Shown here piece after piece: positions 30,706 to 39,981 of a stretch of DNA of 64,000 nucleotides. The position numbers and the translations under genes were made by a program. Source of the DNA: Isotricha intestinalis. Taxonomy: Eukaryota > Ciliophora > Litostomatea > Vestibuliferida > Isotrichidae. Position 1 is the first letter of the stretch. Each line of letters opens with the position of its first letter. The stretch spans positions 62,001 through 126,000 of the forward strand of contig JAJJLU010003459.1 of assembly GCA_023807065.1 (NCBI GenBank), given 5' to 3'. Below the pieces are notes generated by a model. The model made no database searches. It saw only the letters and a list, made by a program, of their open reading frames with translations, and had not been told where the DNA came from.

Positions 30706-32283
30706 ATGGATAAAAGCAAAGCTCAAAATACGAAAAATTCAGGATCAAAAATAAAAGAAGAACAAATAATAAATCCATTTGAAAAAAAAATAAAAAGAAT
30801 AAAAGAAGAAATGGATATATTAGAGCCAGATACATTATTATTAAAAGTAGATCCTTCAATAGATTCAACAAAAACAATAGAACAAATACAGCGTTACTAT
30901 TATTTAATAAATAATGAAATATCAAAATATTTTAAAAATGAAACAATAAAAAAAGAATTAAAGAAAAAAAACACAGAATTAAATAAAAAAATAGAAGAAA
31001 TGATTCATCCAAAAAAAGAAAAATTACCAAACGCAGAAGCAGAAGAACAAAAAAGATTAGAAAATATAAATAATGATGAAAGAATAAATAAGCCAACAAT
31101 TGATTATAAAGTAAAAATAAGATCTTTAGAAAATAATATTGTTTATACTTATCAATATTATAATAATACAAAATCTAAAAATGTAAAATTAATGGAAGAA
31201 TTAGATGAATTAAGAAAAACAGTTTATACAAAAAATAAAAAATTAGAAGAATTAAAAAAAAAATTAGAAGAAGAAGAAAAAAAATATAATGAAGAAAAAA
31301 AACAAGTCGAAGAAAATTTAGAAAATAAAGAAGATATAAAATTATTTGGAAAAATAAAAAAGAATCAAAAAATATTAGAATCAGCAAATAAAGATATGAT
31401 AGAAAAAATAAAAGAAACAGATAAATTTATGATAGAAAGACAAGCAAAAAAGAAATGTTTAGATTTTGAGACAAAACAATTAGAAAAAAAGTCAAAAAAA
31501 ATAGAAAAAAAAAATAAAAAAGATTTTGAAAATTTTAATAATTTACATAAAGAAGAAATGGAGAAAGTAAGAAATTTTAATCAAACAAGTAGAATAATAG
31601 ATTCTTTAGATCAAACAAAAATGAAAAGTTTAGAAGATATGTTAAATGAAATGTTTAATGAAACAAAAACAGAAAATATACAACAATTTATTGATTATTT
31701 TATTAAATCTTGTGAAGAATATAAAACTTTTCAAGATAATATTAAAACTTTAAATGAACAAGTAAGAAAATTAGAAAAAGAAGTTGATGAATTAGAATAT
31801 ATTATTAATTTCTGTGAAGAAAATTTAAATGTTGTTAATAAAAATAATTTAGATGATGAAGAAATTAAAGAAATTGAAGATTTAAAATTATGTTCTGAAC
31901 AATTTATTAATGTTCAATATCAAAGTATTAATGAAGCTTATAAAGAATTTACTTTAAAATTAAGTGAAATTATGATTAAAGATGATCCTCAATTAGCTAA
32001 TAATAATGAATTTAAAAATGATTTCTTAAATTTCTATGTTCAATATTTAAATGATATGCAAGAAAAATTAAAAAATATTTCTCAAGCTTTAAGAAAAAGA
32101 GGAAGAGATAAAAATGATTTATTTGATTTTAATCAATGGGATAATAAATGGGAAAAAGCTGAAAAAATTAAAGAAAATGTTCAAAAAGATTATGAAAAAA
32201 ATGGATCTTTAAATAAATTTGATCGAAAATTAATTAATAATATGGTCAATGATGTTCTATTAAAAGATAAAATTAAAAAATAA
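30706..32283 (+). CDS. Coiled-coil protein, outer-dynein-arm-docking-like
   Basis: The product has 525 residues, almost entirely helical. Coils cover about 25-110, 130-300 and 320-385, and the last 140 residues are a charged helical tail. The segment 'SLEDMLNEMFNETKTENIQQF' followed by 'QDNIKTLNEQVRKLEKEVDELE' recalls the conserved 'F..I...TG....E.v..F......n..LF.yi.elN.Eie.Le' part of CCDC63/CCDC114/ODA-docking proteins, which anchor dynein arms on doublet microtubules. The exact subunit cannot be told, and a generic axonemal coil is the fallback. The N-terminal acidic 'EPDTLLLKVDP' may be an additional docking element. Confidence 0.6.
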   Translation: MDKSKAQNTKNSGSKIKEEQIINPFEKKIKRIKEEMDILEPDTLLLKVDPSIDSTKTIEQIQRYYYLINNEISKYFKNETIKKELKKKNTELNKKIEEMIHPKKEKLPNAEAEEQKRLENINNDERINKPTIDYKVKIRSLENNIVYTYQYYNNTKSKNVKLMEELDELRKTVYTKNKKLEELKKKLEEEEKKYNEEKKQVEENLENKEDIKLFGKIKKNQKILESANKDMIEKIKETDKFMIERQAKKKCLDFETKQLEKKSKKIEKKNKKDFENFNNLHKEEMEKVRNFNQTSRIIDSLDQTKMKSLEDMLNEMFNETKTENIQQFIDYFIKSCEEYKTFQDNIKTLNEQVRKLEKEVDELEYIINFCEENLNVVNKNNLDDEEIKEIEDLKLCSEQFINVQYQSINEAYKEFTLKLSEIMIKDDPQLANNNEFKNDFLNFYVQYLNDMQEKLKNISQALRKRGRDKNDLFDFNQWDNKWEKAEKIKENVQKDYEKNGSLNKFDRKLINNMVNDVLLKDKIKK

Positions 32284-32720
32284 AACAAAAAAAGATAAAA
32301 AGTAAATTAATTATTATTTTTTTTAAAAAACAATTTTATGAAAAATATTATAATAATTAAAATAAATATAATATATATTATTGATAATAAAATTATGATA
32401 TATTATTATTAATATTATTGTGATTAATTCTAAATTGATAATTATTATCAATTATTATTTTTGTTTTTAATAGATTTATTCTATGATGTATTTAACTTAT
32501 TTATTGTTTTCTCTCGAGCAAAGTCTAAATAATATTAAAACATAATGAATTGAATGGTTAAAAATACGGATTTAAAAAGATAATGTGTGTGAAAATAATC
32601 AATCATGTTTTTTTGATAACAGATAACAATAAATAAATTAATAAATTAATATAATAATAAAAAGATCATTCTAATAATTGGCAAAAAAATATAAAAAGTC
32701 ATGAAAAAAAGAAAAAAAAA
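32284..32720. other. Spacer of 437 bp upstream of the transposase gene
   Basis: AT-rich throughout, with a slightly more mixed patch at 32500-32640. I looked for a terminal inverted repeat and a TTAA target site matching the downstream flank of the transposase and saw none convincing. A short upstream frame at 32701-32724 is listed separately. Confidence 0.45.
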
Positions 32721-32724
32721 ATGA
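32701..32724 (+). promoter_or_regulatory. Short upstream ORF overlapping the transposase start (ATGA)
   Basis: ATG at 32701 opens seven codons (Met and then only Lys/Arg) and ends in TGA at 32722-32724, which overlaps the ATG of the transposase at 32721. If the transcript begins upstream of 32701, this would force termination and reinitiation and could dampen translation. Whether it is transcribed is unknown. Confidence 0.3.
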
Positions 32725-34253
32725 ATGATGAATGGGAAATTTCAGATAAAACAAGAATGGATTCAAATTTAGAAAAAATCTATGATTCATTTGATGATAT
32801 AATAGGAAAAACAGGACCAACAGTATCAATAAATTTAATTCCTAATGAATCATCATCATTTAAACTTTTTTTTGATGAAGAAATAATATCATATATAAAA
32901 AAAGAAAGTTTAGATTATATGGAAAAAATAACAAAAAAAGAAGAAAGTAAAAAAATAAAATTTGGTTCTCGTTTATATTATTTGAAAAATTATAATATAA
33001 ATAATGAAGATATTTATGCTTATTTAGCTTTACGAATATATATGGGAATAGTAAAAATGCCTAAAAAAGAAATGTATTGGTCAACATCAAATTTATATCA
33101 TAATAATTTTATTAGTTCAATTATGCCAAAATGTTATTTTAAATTTTTAGAAAGTTCTCTTCATTTTGTTGAATTAAATGAAGATGAAGAATTGTTAAAG
33201 AAAAATGATCCAAGATATAAATTAGGTAAATTAATGGAATTATTAAATGAAAGATTTTATAAATATTATATATTAAATCAAAATATAACAATTGATGAAA
33301 CAATGGTACATTTTAAAGGAACAAATTCAATGAAATTTTACATTCCTTCAAAACCACATAAATGGGGTTTTAAATTACATTTATTATCAGAAAGTTTAAC
33401 AGGTTATACTTCAAAAGTTTTATTAGATCCTGGAAAAAAAAAAGATTATTTACTTTGTAATAATATTGAATATAAAAACGAAAGAATTTTAAAATCAGAA
33501 AAAATTATTTTTGAATTATTAGATAGTAAATATCATAATAAAGGATATCATTTATATATTGATTCATGGTATTCATCAATTTCTTGTATTGAAAAATTAC
33601 AAAAATATGGATTTTGTGTTACTGGAATGATATCGGATAATAGAATAAATTTAGTTAATTTTTTAGAGAAAAATTTAGAAGAAAAAGAAACAAAAATTTT
33701 TTATAATCCAAAATTATATCAAAATTTAATTATTCATAAAGATAAAAGAATATTAAAATTAATTACAAATTTTAAATATAATAATATTGATGAAGGAAGA
33801 AGACCTTATGCAATAATAGATTATACTGATAATATGCATGGAGTTGATTATATGAATTTAAAAACTTCATATTATTCTATTGGAGAAAAATGTTATAAAT
33901 GGTATAAATATATTTTTTCTAGAATGGTTGAAATATCTTTAGAAAATTCTAGAATTATTTTTAATAAAGTTCATAATAAAAAAAAAACTATTTTCGAATT
34001 TAGAGAAAATGTTATGTTACAATTATTAGAAAATTATCATAAAAGAAGAAAAGGAATTTCTAATAAAGTTTTTCTAAGAAATAAACATTTAGTTAAATTT
34101 AGTTTTTTTCATTTACCTGTTAAAAAAAATAAATTTGAATTCTGCAAATCTTGTGATTGTAAAATCACAAAAAATTTTTGCGAAGATTGTAAAGTTTTTT
34201 TATGTATTAATTGTTATAAAAATTATCACATGAATAAATTTAAAACAAAATAA
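32721..34253 (+). CDS. PiggyBac-type transposase (DDE_Tnp_1_7), possibly domesticated
   Basis: The product has 510 residues and is intact. It follows the piggyBac layout: 'YLALRIYMGIVKMPKKEMYW' near 95-115; the first catalytic Asp in 'ITIDETMVHFKG' (D192) with 'IPSKPHKWGFKLH'; the second in 'LYIDSWYSS' (D281); and the third in 'MHGVDYMN' (D376). The usual second Asp of the GVDxxD motif is Asn. The C-terminus (about 474-502) is Cys-rich, with C-x2-C-x-C, C-x2-C and C-x2-C-x4-H, like the piggyBac Cys-rich domain that binds DNA ends or histone tails. Ciliates use domesticated piggyBac transposases (PiggyMac in Paramecium, Tpb2 in Tetrahymena) to remove germline DNA. No flanking inverted repeats are seen, which fits either domestication or an old element. 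Confidence 0.85.
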   Translation: MNDEWEISDKTRMDSNLEKIYDSFDDIIGKTGPTVSINLIPNESSSFKLFFDEEIISYIKKESLDYMEKITKKEESKKIKFGSRLYYLKNYNINNEDIYAYLALRIYMGIVKMPKKEMYWSTSNLYHNNFISSIMPKCYFKFLESSLHFVELNEDEELLKKNDPRYKLGKLMELLNERFYKYYILNQNITIDETMVHFKGTNSMKFYIPSKPHKWGFKLHLLSESLTGYTSKVLLDPGKKKDYLLCNNIEYKNERILKSEKIIFELLDSKYHNKGYHLYIDSWYSSISCIEKLQKYGFCVTGMISDNRINLVNFLEKNLEEKETKIFYNPKLYQNLIIHKDKRILKLITNFKYNNIDEGRRPYAIIDYTDNMHGVDYMNLKTSYYSIGEKCYKWYKYIFSRMVEISLENSRIIFNKVHNKKKTIFEFRENVMLQLLENYHKRRKGISNKVFLRNKHLVKFSFFHLPVKKNKFEFCKSCDCKITKNFCEDCKVFLCINCYKNYHMNKFKTK

Positions 34254-34428
34254 ATATTTTTTTGAAAGATTATTATATTTAAAAGTCATTTAATTTTTTT
34301 ATAAATCAATTCAGGAACAAGTTAGTAATTTTTTTAATTAAAATTAAATTGAAAAATTAATTTAAAAATTTTTTAAATATCTTAATGCATTCAAATTATT
34401 ATTATTCTTATTTTAATCATTTTTTTTA

Positions 34429-35676
34429 CTAATTATCTTTATTAGCAATAGGATAAGTATAAATTTTAACTGGTTGTAAATATTCTTTAATTAATAGTTT
34501 TTTGATTCTTTCTGAGTCTTCAATTTTCTTTTTTAAAATATCATTAATAGAATATTCTTGAGTAGTATTTTTTTCATCTGAATAAAAAGCTAAAATAATA
34601 TCATCTAAAGGCAAAGAATTATCTTCATTTAAATTTTTTTGACTTATTTTTCTGTTTTCAATTTCTTCTTTATCTTTATAATTAATTTTTTTTTCTTCTG
34701 GTTTAATACAAAAAGAATTTAAACCAAGAATAGAAAATGAATTATTCATATTAATTAAATGATTGTTTTTAATCATTTTTTTTTTTTTTGGTTCTTCATC
34801 TTTTAAAATAGAAGAAAAATAACTTAAACTTCTTTCTTCTGATTGAGGATAATTATAATGAAATTGTTTAAATTCAATTTTTTCATCTAAAAAATCTAAA
34901 TATTGTAATTCTTCAAATTCTTTTAAATTCAGAAAACAAGTTTCCAAGAAAGTTCTACATTCTTGAGAAATTAAATAAGGAATAGAAATTAAATCAAAAC
35001 TTTTATCTAATTTACAATTTATAATATATTTTGTAAGTATTCCTATAAATTGTAATATTGTTTTATTTTTTTTTTTCTTAATTTCATATTGTTTTGAAGC
35101 AGAATTCATTACAAGAATTTGTTTTAGAGGAGCTTGAGTTGTAAATGTTCCACTTGTAAATCTTATTTTTAAAGTTATATAAAATTCAAATGGATTTATT
35201 TTATATTCAATTGAATTTTCCCAATTTTTTATTATTATCATATTTATATTATAAAAAGAAACAAAACAAATGTGTTCATATATTTTTTTAAAAAAATCAT
35301 TGTATAATTTTATGATTATTTTCCTACATATTTCTTCATTATCTTCTATTATTTTTACTATGTATGATTTATTCAAACCAACTTTATTTTTATTATTTTT
35401 TTCTTTTAAATAATCCACAAATTCTGATAAAGTTTTTTCTTCTTTTTTTTTTGTAAAAGAATAAACTATTCTTTTTTGATTTCCATAATTTTTAATATTA
35501 TTATCTTGGTGTATTTCTCTTAAAAAAGAATCTTTTTCAATTTTAAGATTTAACTTTTTAATCGCAAATTCTATTTCTTTAGCAGTTTCTTCTGTCATAT
35601 GATAATAATATTTTATATCTCCATCCTTTTTTTCTTCTTTATATTTTATTATTATTGAATTATTAATATTAGACAT
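34429..35676 (-). CDS. Unknown protein, 415 residues
   Basis: I do not recognise the family. The N-terminal part has mixed alpha/beta composition ('YYHMTEETAKEIEFAIKKLN'). The central region (about 110-260) looks globular, with 'YKINPFEFYITLKIRFTSGT' and 'RTFLETCFLNLKEFEELQYL'. The C-terminal third is acidic and Lys-rich (about 265-400), ending in an 'EYLQPVKIYTYPIANKDN' tail. No signal peptide, membrane segment or zinc motif is seen. Its ATG lies only 72 bp from the divergent ATG of the SNARE gene, one of the tightest divergent pairs in the window. The gene ends TAG TAA. Confidence 0.6.
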   Translation of the reverse strand: MSNINNSIIIKYKEEKKDGDIKYYYHMTEETAKEIEFAIKKLNLKIEKDSFLREIHQDNNIKNYGNQKRIVYSFTKKKEEKTLSEFVDYLKEKNNKNKVGLNKSYIVKIIEDNEEICRKIIIKLYNDFFKKIYEHICFVSFYNINMIIIKNWENSIEYKINPFEFYITLKIRFTSGTFTTQAPLKQILVMNSASKQYEIKKKKNKTILQFIGILTKYIINCKLDKSFDLISIPYLISQECRTFLETCFLNLKEFEELQYLDFLDEKIEFKQFHYNYPQSEERSLSYFSSILKDEEPKKKKMIKNNHLINMNNSFSILGLNSFCIKPEEKKINYKDKEEIENRKISQKNLNEDNSLPLDDIILAFYSDEKNTTQEYSINDILKKKIEDSERIKKLLIKEYLQPVKIYTYPIANKDN

Positions 35677-35748
35677 TTTTTATTTAAAAGGGATTTTTTT
35701 TGAAAAAAATTATTAGTGTCAATTATTTATTTAAATTTACTAAATATA

Positions 35749-36345
35749 ATGAGTGATATTTTAGAAATTTATGTTAAAAAAATTAGAAATAATTTAGATA
35801 ATTTAGGAAATAAATTTGCACAATTAGAATTATGTTCTCATAATGAAATTAAAAGAATAATAAAAGAAATAGAAGAAATAATAAATAATATAGATAATTT
35901 AATGAAAAATTTTTCAATTGAATTAATAATGAATCAAACAAGTTCAAATGAAATAAATAATTTTAGAGAATCTTTATCAAAATATAAATTAAAATTAAAA
36001 AAAATAAAAGAAGAAGATAAAAAAGAAATAAATAATAATAAATATTTAGATGAAAATATACAATTTAATTCATTTAATAAATTAAAAAAAGCAACAAAAA
36101 TTTCTTTAGAAATGCAAAATATGACAGGAAATATTTTAGGAGATTTAAATATACAAAGTGATAAAATGAAAAATGTTCATTTTAAAATAAATGAAATGAA
36201 TGATGATTTATCTTCTTCTACTTCTTTATTAACTGGAATGAATTTAAGAGAAAGAAGAAATCAATATACTATTATTGTTTTTGGAATTTTTTTATTTTTA
36301 ATATTTATTTCAATTTGTTTTATTAAATATTTTAGCAGAAATTAA
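35749..36345 (+). CDS. VTI1: Vti1-like Qb-SNARE
   Basis: The product has 198 residues, starting at MSDILEIYVKKIRNN; a longer reading would need a GTG. Helical N-terminal domain (about 1-100), SNARE motif (about 110-168: 'NMTGNILGDLNIQSDKMKNV' onward, with a Gln at the likely zero layer) and one C-terminal membrane anchor (about 174-195). The stretch 'SSSTSLLTGMNLRERRNQY' before the anchor closely resembles the end of the Vti1 SNARE motif ('SSRILTGMLRR'). Vti1 proteins act in Golgi and endosome/vacuole fusion. Other Qb SNAREs (membrin, GOS28) are less likely because of that signature. Confidence 0.75.
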   Translation: MSDILEIYVKKIRNNLDNLGNKFAQLELCSHNEIKRIIKEIEEIINNIDNLMKNFSIELIMNQTSSNEINNFRESLSKYKLKLKKIKEEDKKEINNNKYLDENIQFNSFNKLKKATKISLEMQNMTGNILGDLNIQSDKMKNVHFKINEMNDDLSSSTSLLTGMNLRERRNQYTIIVFGIFLFLIFISICFIKYFSRN

Positions 36346-36845
36346 TAAAATTTTAGAATAGTAAATTTAATATTTTTAAAAAATATTAATTAAATTTTAT
36401 TTAACTAGTTTTTAAACTAAGAATATTTAATATATATTTTTCTTTGTTTATATAGGTTTATATTCTTTTTATTATTTAAATGTTTCCATTTAAGTTATCT
36501 TTTATTTTGTCTTTGACAATAGTATAATTTAATTGTTTTTTGTTTTTTATACACCTATATTTTTATATTTATTACCTTTATTAAAAATCTTAAAAAGAAA
36601 AAATAATTACAATAGTGAACATTAGAGATTAAATTTTTCATCTTTGTAGAAAAAGTAAATAAAATCAATAAAAATAAAGTTGAAAAAAGGAAATTTATCA
36701 TTTCTAATTTGTAGGGATCAAAAAAAGAGATTGATGTATTAATCTTTAATGTTCTATAAATATATTTCATAAGTTATAAAAATTTTAATTATTTTAAAAT
36801 TAAACTATAATTATCAATTATATAATAAAATATTTATACTTTAAA
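36346..36845. other. Spacer of 500 bp
   Basis: AT-rich promoter/3' flank. A minus-strand open frame of 71 codons (36770-36555, hydrophobic, ATG start) is present but has no coding-like features; I do not call it. Confidence 0.45.
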
Positions 36846-37722
36846 ATGATGAAAAATGAAAAGCCATTAACAACAAGAAATTATGTAATTAAAAAAAGTA
36901 ATAATAAATCAAGTAAGATTTAATTATCTTATTAAAGAAAGCATCAATAACTTAAATTATAATATAACAAATAAATCTCAATATTCAATCAGTAAAAGTA
37001 GATATAATACAATTAATACATCAAATTCTTATCAAGAAAATAATTTATTTTTAAATTTTAAATCTTTAAAAGACATTTCTTTTCAAAATAATAATATTAA
37101 AAGTAAACTTTCATATCCTAAAAGTCAAAAAATAAAACTTGAAAAAAGAAAATCAAAAATTAATTATGATTCTTCTTTAAAAAATTCTGGAAAAATAAAT
37201 AGCTTTTATAATAATAATTTAAGTTTAAAAAGTATAAGTGAATATAAATTTGAAAACCAAATAAATTATATTGAAATTATAAAAGAAAAAGATAAAGAAA
37301 TAAAAAAATTACAAAAAGAATTATTTTATTTAAAAAAATATTCTTCAAACATAAAACCTAAAAAATCTATTTCTAAAAACTTACAGTTAACTAATCAAAA
37401 AAAGAAATCATCTTTTGAAATAAATAATATAAGTTATTATGAAAAATTAATTGGAATTTCAAATACTCCAAAAAAAAAAAATTTAAATAATCAAACATTA
37501 AATTATTCAACTCCAAAAAAAAAAAATTATTCCAAATATGTAAAAAACGAAATATCTTTTTCAAAAATAAATTTAAATAAAAGAAAAAATGAATCTATTG
37601 AAATAAGCCAATCAATCAATAATAATACTAATAGTAATATTATGATTAATGATTATAAAATTGTCTTTCAAAATTTATTGAAAAGAACAAAAGATTTATT
37701 TAACAAAATAAATGGCAATTAA
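36846..37722 (+). CDS. Two-exon coiled-coil/Ser-Lys-rich protein (exons 36846-36912, 36938-37722)
   Basis: Simple ORF scans miss this gene because exon 2 has no ATG until near its end. ATG at 36846 reads 22 codons (MMKNEKPLTTRNYVIKKSNN); a GTAAG...TTAAAG segment of 25 nt is then removed in phase 1, and the frame continues for 261 codons to TAA at 37720. The 283-residue product is Ser/Asn/Lys-rich, with a short coiled coil near 140-165 ('EKDKEIKKLQKELFYLKK') and repeated Pro-Lys runs ('NTPKKKN', 'STPKKKN'). It could be a cytoskeleton-associated or kinase-substrate protein; the family is unknown. Evidence that it is real: a 260-codon stop-free frame with mixed residues, far longer than chance allows in such AT-rich DNA. 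Confidence 0.7.
36913..36937 (+). other. Candidate 25-nt intron
   Basis: The sequence begins GTAAGATTTA and ends CTTATTAAAG, GT-AG and nearly pure A/T. Its removal joins a short ATG exon to a 260-codon frame. Length 25 nt is typical for ciliate introns such as those of Paramecium. Confidence 0.65.
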
Positions 37723-38391
37723 TAAATATAATATTTATTAATAAACTTTTAATAAATACCATTTTATTATAAATAAATAGCAATTAATGATAAAATAAAA
37801 TTTTAAATATATATTCTAAATAAAAAAGAAAATATTTATATAATAAGCAAAACTCCATAATAAACAAAATAAAATATTATATAATAAATTAAATGATAAA
37901 AAGTTTAATTTTTTAAAGAAGATTTTTAAGAATAGAATAAGAATAAAAAAGAAGATAATATTATTCCTTTAATATTTCACAAAAATAATTTAATCTTTTC
38001 AGCAAACAATATTTTGTTCTAAATTTTCAAAATGTAAAAACCGATAAAAATTTTCTTTTAATAGATTTACAAATATGAAAATAAGGGAAAAATAAGATTT
38101 AATTATTCTCTCTTTAATTTATTTTATGATTTTTATAAATAAATTATTATATATATATATATATATTGTTCAACAAAGATTTATTTCTTTGTCTTAATTA
38201 GAATTAATATTTTTAAAAAGCTTTTTAACTAATTTCATAAAATTAAAACAAATATTTTCAATTTTAAATACAAATTCTTAAAATTAAAAAGTTTTTGCTT
38301 TATTACAACCATTATTTACTAAATTATTTCATAGATATCTAAATTCTTAGTTTAAGATAAAGAATTTAGAAGCAAATATTAATAAAAGAAA
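37723..38391. other. Spacer of about 670 bp with a relic and an AT microsatellite
   Basis: It contains a stop-interrupted coding relic at 37915-38142 (listed separately) and a TA-dinucleotide run at about 38147-38167. The rest is AT-rich. Confidence 0.45.
37915..38142 (+). pseudogene. Frameshifted, stop-interrupted coding relic
   Basis: Protein-like pieces occur in different frames: NKKEDNIIPLIFHKNNLIF (with FSANNILF after it), then FQNVKTDKNFLLIDLQI in a shifted frame, then YENKGKIRFNYSLFNLF, separated by TAA, TAG and TGA. Pro, Gly, Asp and His content is higher than in bare AT-rich DNA. This is best read as a decayed gene. Confidence 0.4.
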
Positions 38392-38688
38392 TTAATTTTG
38401 AGATTTTAAAATAATATCTTTAATCATTTTTTTAATTTTATTTCGAGATTTAAATAATAATTTCCTTGCTTTATTTTTCCAATTTTTTTTTAAAAAAGTT
38501 GTAAAATTTAAGTTAGTTATGACAAAATCATTATTATTATTTTCAATACTTAATAAAAAAGATTGTTGAATTAAATTATTATTATCTTCGAATTTATTAT
38601 CAAGAGGATTATTTATCGGATAACATTCATCACAAGGAATAGTAAAAATTTTATTTGGAAAATAATTATATATTCTTCTTTCCGACAT
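38392..38688 (-). CDS. Small unknown protein
   Basis: The product has 98 residues, starting MSERRIYNYFPNKIFTIPCDEC and ending in a very basic helix (about 65-98: 'KKNWKNKARKLLFKSRNKIK'). Two Cys in 'CDEC' might bind a metal alone or with a partner. The length and the clean ATG suggest a real gene. No family is recognised. It is divergent from the cyclin gene, with 311 bp between the starts. Confidence 0.5.
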   Translation of the reverse strand: MSERRIYNYFPNKIFTIPCDECYPINNPLDNKFEDNNNLIQQSFLLSIENNNNDFVITNLNFTTFLKKNWKNKARKLLFKSRNKIKKMIKDIILKSQN

Positions 38689-38999
38689 TATTAAATTAAG
38701 ATTTTTTTAATTATTTGTATATAAAAATAATATTAATTATTTTTTTTTTGGCTTTTCATTATATTTTTCCAATAATTATATTATATTTTTTTTCTTCATA
38801 AAAAAATATTTGATTTGAATATTGATTATTTTAATCTAAAAACAATTTTAAAAATAAATAACTTCTTTATTGAAATTAAATAATTTTATTTTATAATATT
38901 TTATTATTATAAATGTTATCTGATAAATATTTATTTATTTATTCATTTTTTTATTTTTTTATTATTATTAATCTTCATTTTTCTTTTTCTTAGGATAAA
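38689..38999. other. Divergent promoter region, 311 bp
   Basis: T-rich, with a pyrimidine run ending 'TTTTTCTTAG' just before the cyclin ATG, which resembles a 3' splice site and could mark a 5'-UTR intron. No donor can be fixed. Confidence 0.35.
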
Positions 39000-39575
39000 A
39001 TGTCTATTTTATTTGATGAAGAAAATGATTCATTTACTGAAAATTCTGATGATAATAAAGACAATAATTCAAGTTTAAATAAAGATAATTCAATTGAATT
39101 ATCGATTTATTTAATCATTAACGAATTAATTAAAAGGACAAAAAATTTATCTAATTATAAAAAAATATTATCAAAGCAAAATAGAGATATATTTACTTTA
39201 AAAAAAATTCCTAAAATTAATCTTTTACAGTATTTAGATAGAGTAACAAAATATCTTCAAATAGAGAGATCAACTTTAATTATAGGATTAATATATTTTG
39301 ATAGAATAATATTAAATAATTGCATTTATGTTACTGAATATAATGTTCATCAATTAATATTAATCTCTCTAATTATTTCATATAAAAATAATGAAGATAT
39401 TACTTTTGAAAATGATTATCTTTCTGAAATTGGAGGAATTAAATTAAAATTTTTTACTCAATTAGAAATTAAATATTTAGAATTAATAGATTATAACTTA
39501 TTTGTATCTATTGATGAATTTGTAAAATATAAAAATTTATTACAAAATTATTGTTTCAAATATAAATATTTATAA
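39000..39575 (+). CDS. P/U-type (PHO80-like) cyclin
   Basis: The product has 191 residues. After an acidic N-terminus, residues about 65-185 form one cyclin box of the PHO80/CYCP type: 'PKINLLQYLDRVTKYLQIE', 'ALIYxDR'-like 'GLIYFDRIILNNCIYVTEYN', 'VHQLILISLIISYKNNED', 'YLSEIGGIKLKFFTQLEI'. Such cyclins partner Pho85/CDK5-like kinases and link nutrient status to the cell cycle. The length matches the family minimum, with no C-terminal box. The stop is TAA, followed by a further 27 in-frame codons to TGA that look less conserved. Confidence 0.85.
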   Translation: MSILFDEENDSFTENSDDNKDNNSSLNKDNSIELSIYLIINELIKRTKNLSNYKKILSKQNRDIFTLKKIPKINLLQYLDRVTKYLQIERSTLIIGLIYFDRIILNNCIYVTEYNVHQLILISLIISYKNNEDITFENDYLSEIGGIKLKFFTQLEIKYLELIDYNLFVSIDEFVKYKNLLQNYCFKYKYL

Positions 39576-39981
39576 ACAGTTAATTTTTTTGATGTATATA
39601 TCAATTATATCATATTGTTAAAAGAAAATTTTTTCTATTATAGTATAAAAAAGTTATGATTTTGAATTTATATATAATATATATAATATTTATTTAATTA
39701 ATATAATAAAAATTTTTAAAATATTATATGAATATAATTCTTCGATTATTTTTTTTTGTTTTATATATACATTTCTTTTATATTTTTTTAATTTATTTTT
39801 AATGATATTATATTATTTGTTGATTATTTCTTTGTAATATATTTTACTTGGAAAATGTTCTGATATTGTTTTAAATTTATTATTCTATTATTTGATATTC
39901 TCAATAAATAAAAATCACAAAAATAAATAATAAATTAATTACTTATAAATTAAAAAATTCATTTTTTAATAATAATGTATA
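39576..39981. other. Spacer of 406 bp
   Basis: AT-rich 3' flanks of two convergent genes. Nothing recognised beyond the short open extension after the cyclin stop. Confidence 0.45.

Noticed and set aside
32483..32525. C/D-box-like snoRNA (ATGATGT near 32483)
   Set aside because: No CTGA D box or terminal stem was found at a suitable distance.
32284..34428. Terminal inverted repeats or TTAA ends around the transposase
   Set aside because: TTAA occurs often in such AT-rich DNA, and no matched inverted repeat pair could be found on both sides.
36555..36770. Minus-strand 71-codon frame with ATG
   Set aside because: Its composition is hydrophobic and unremarkable, it has no homologous features and lies in a spacer; chance cannot be excluded.
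38147..38167. TA dinucleotide run as a functional element
   Set aside because: Short TA runs are expected in this base composition; no reason to assign a role.
39576..39659. 27 codons in frame after the cyclin stop
   Set aside because: They end in TGA, but the cyclin fold is already complete and the extension has no matching family; it is probably 3' flank.
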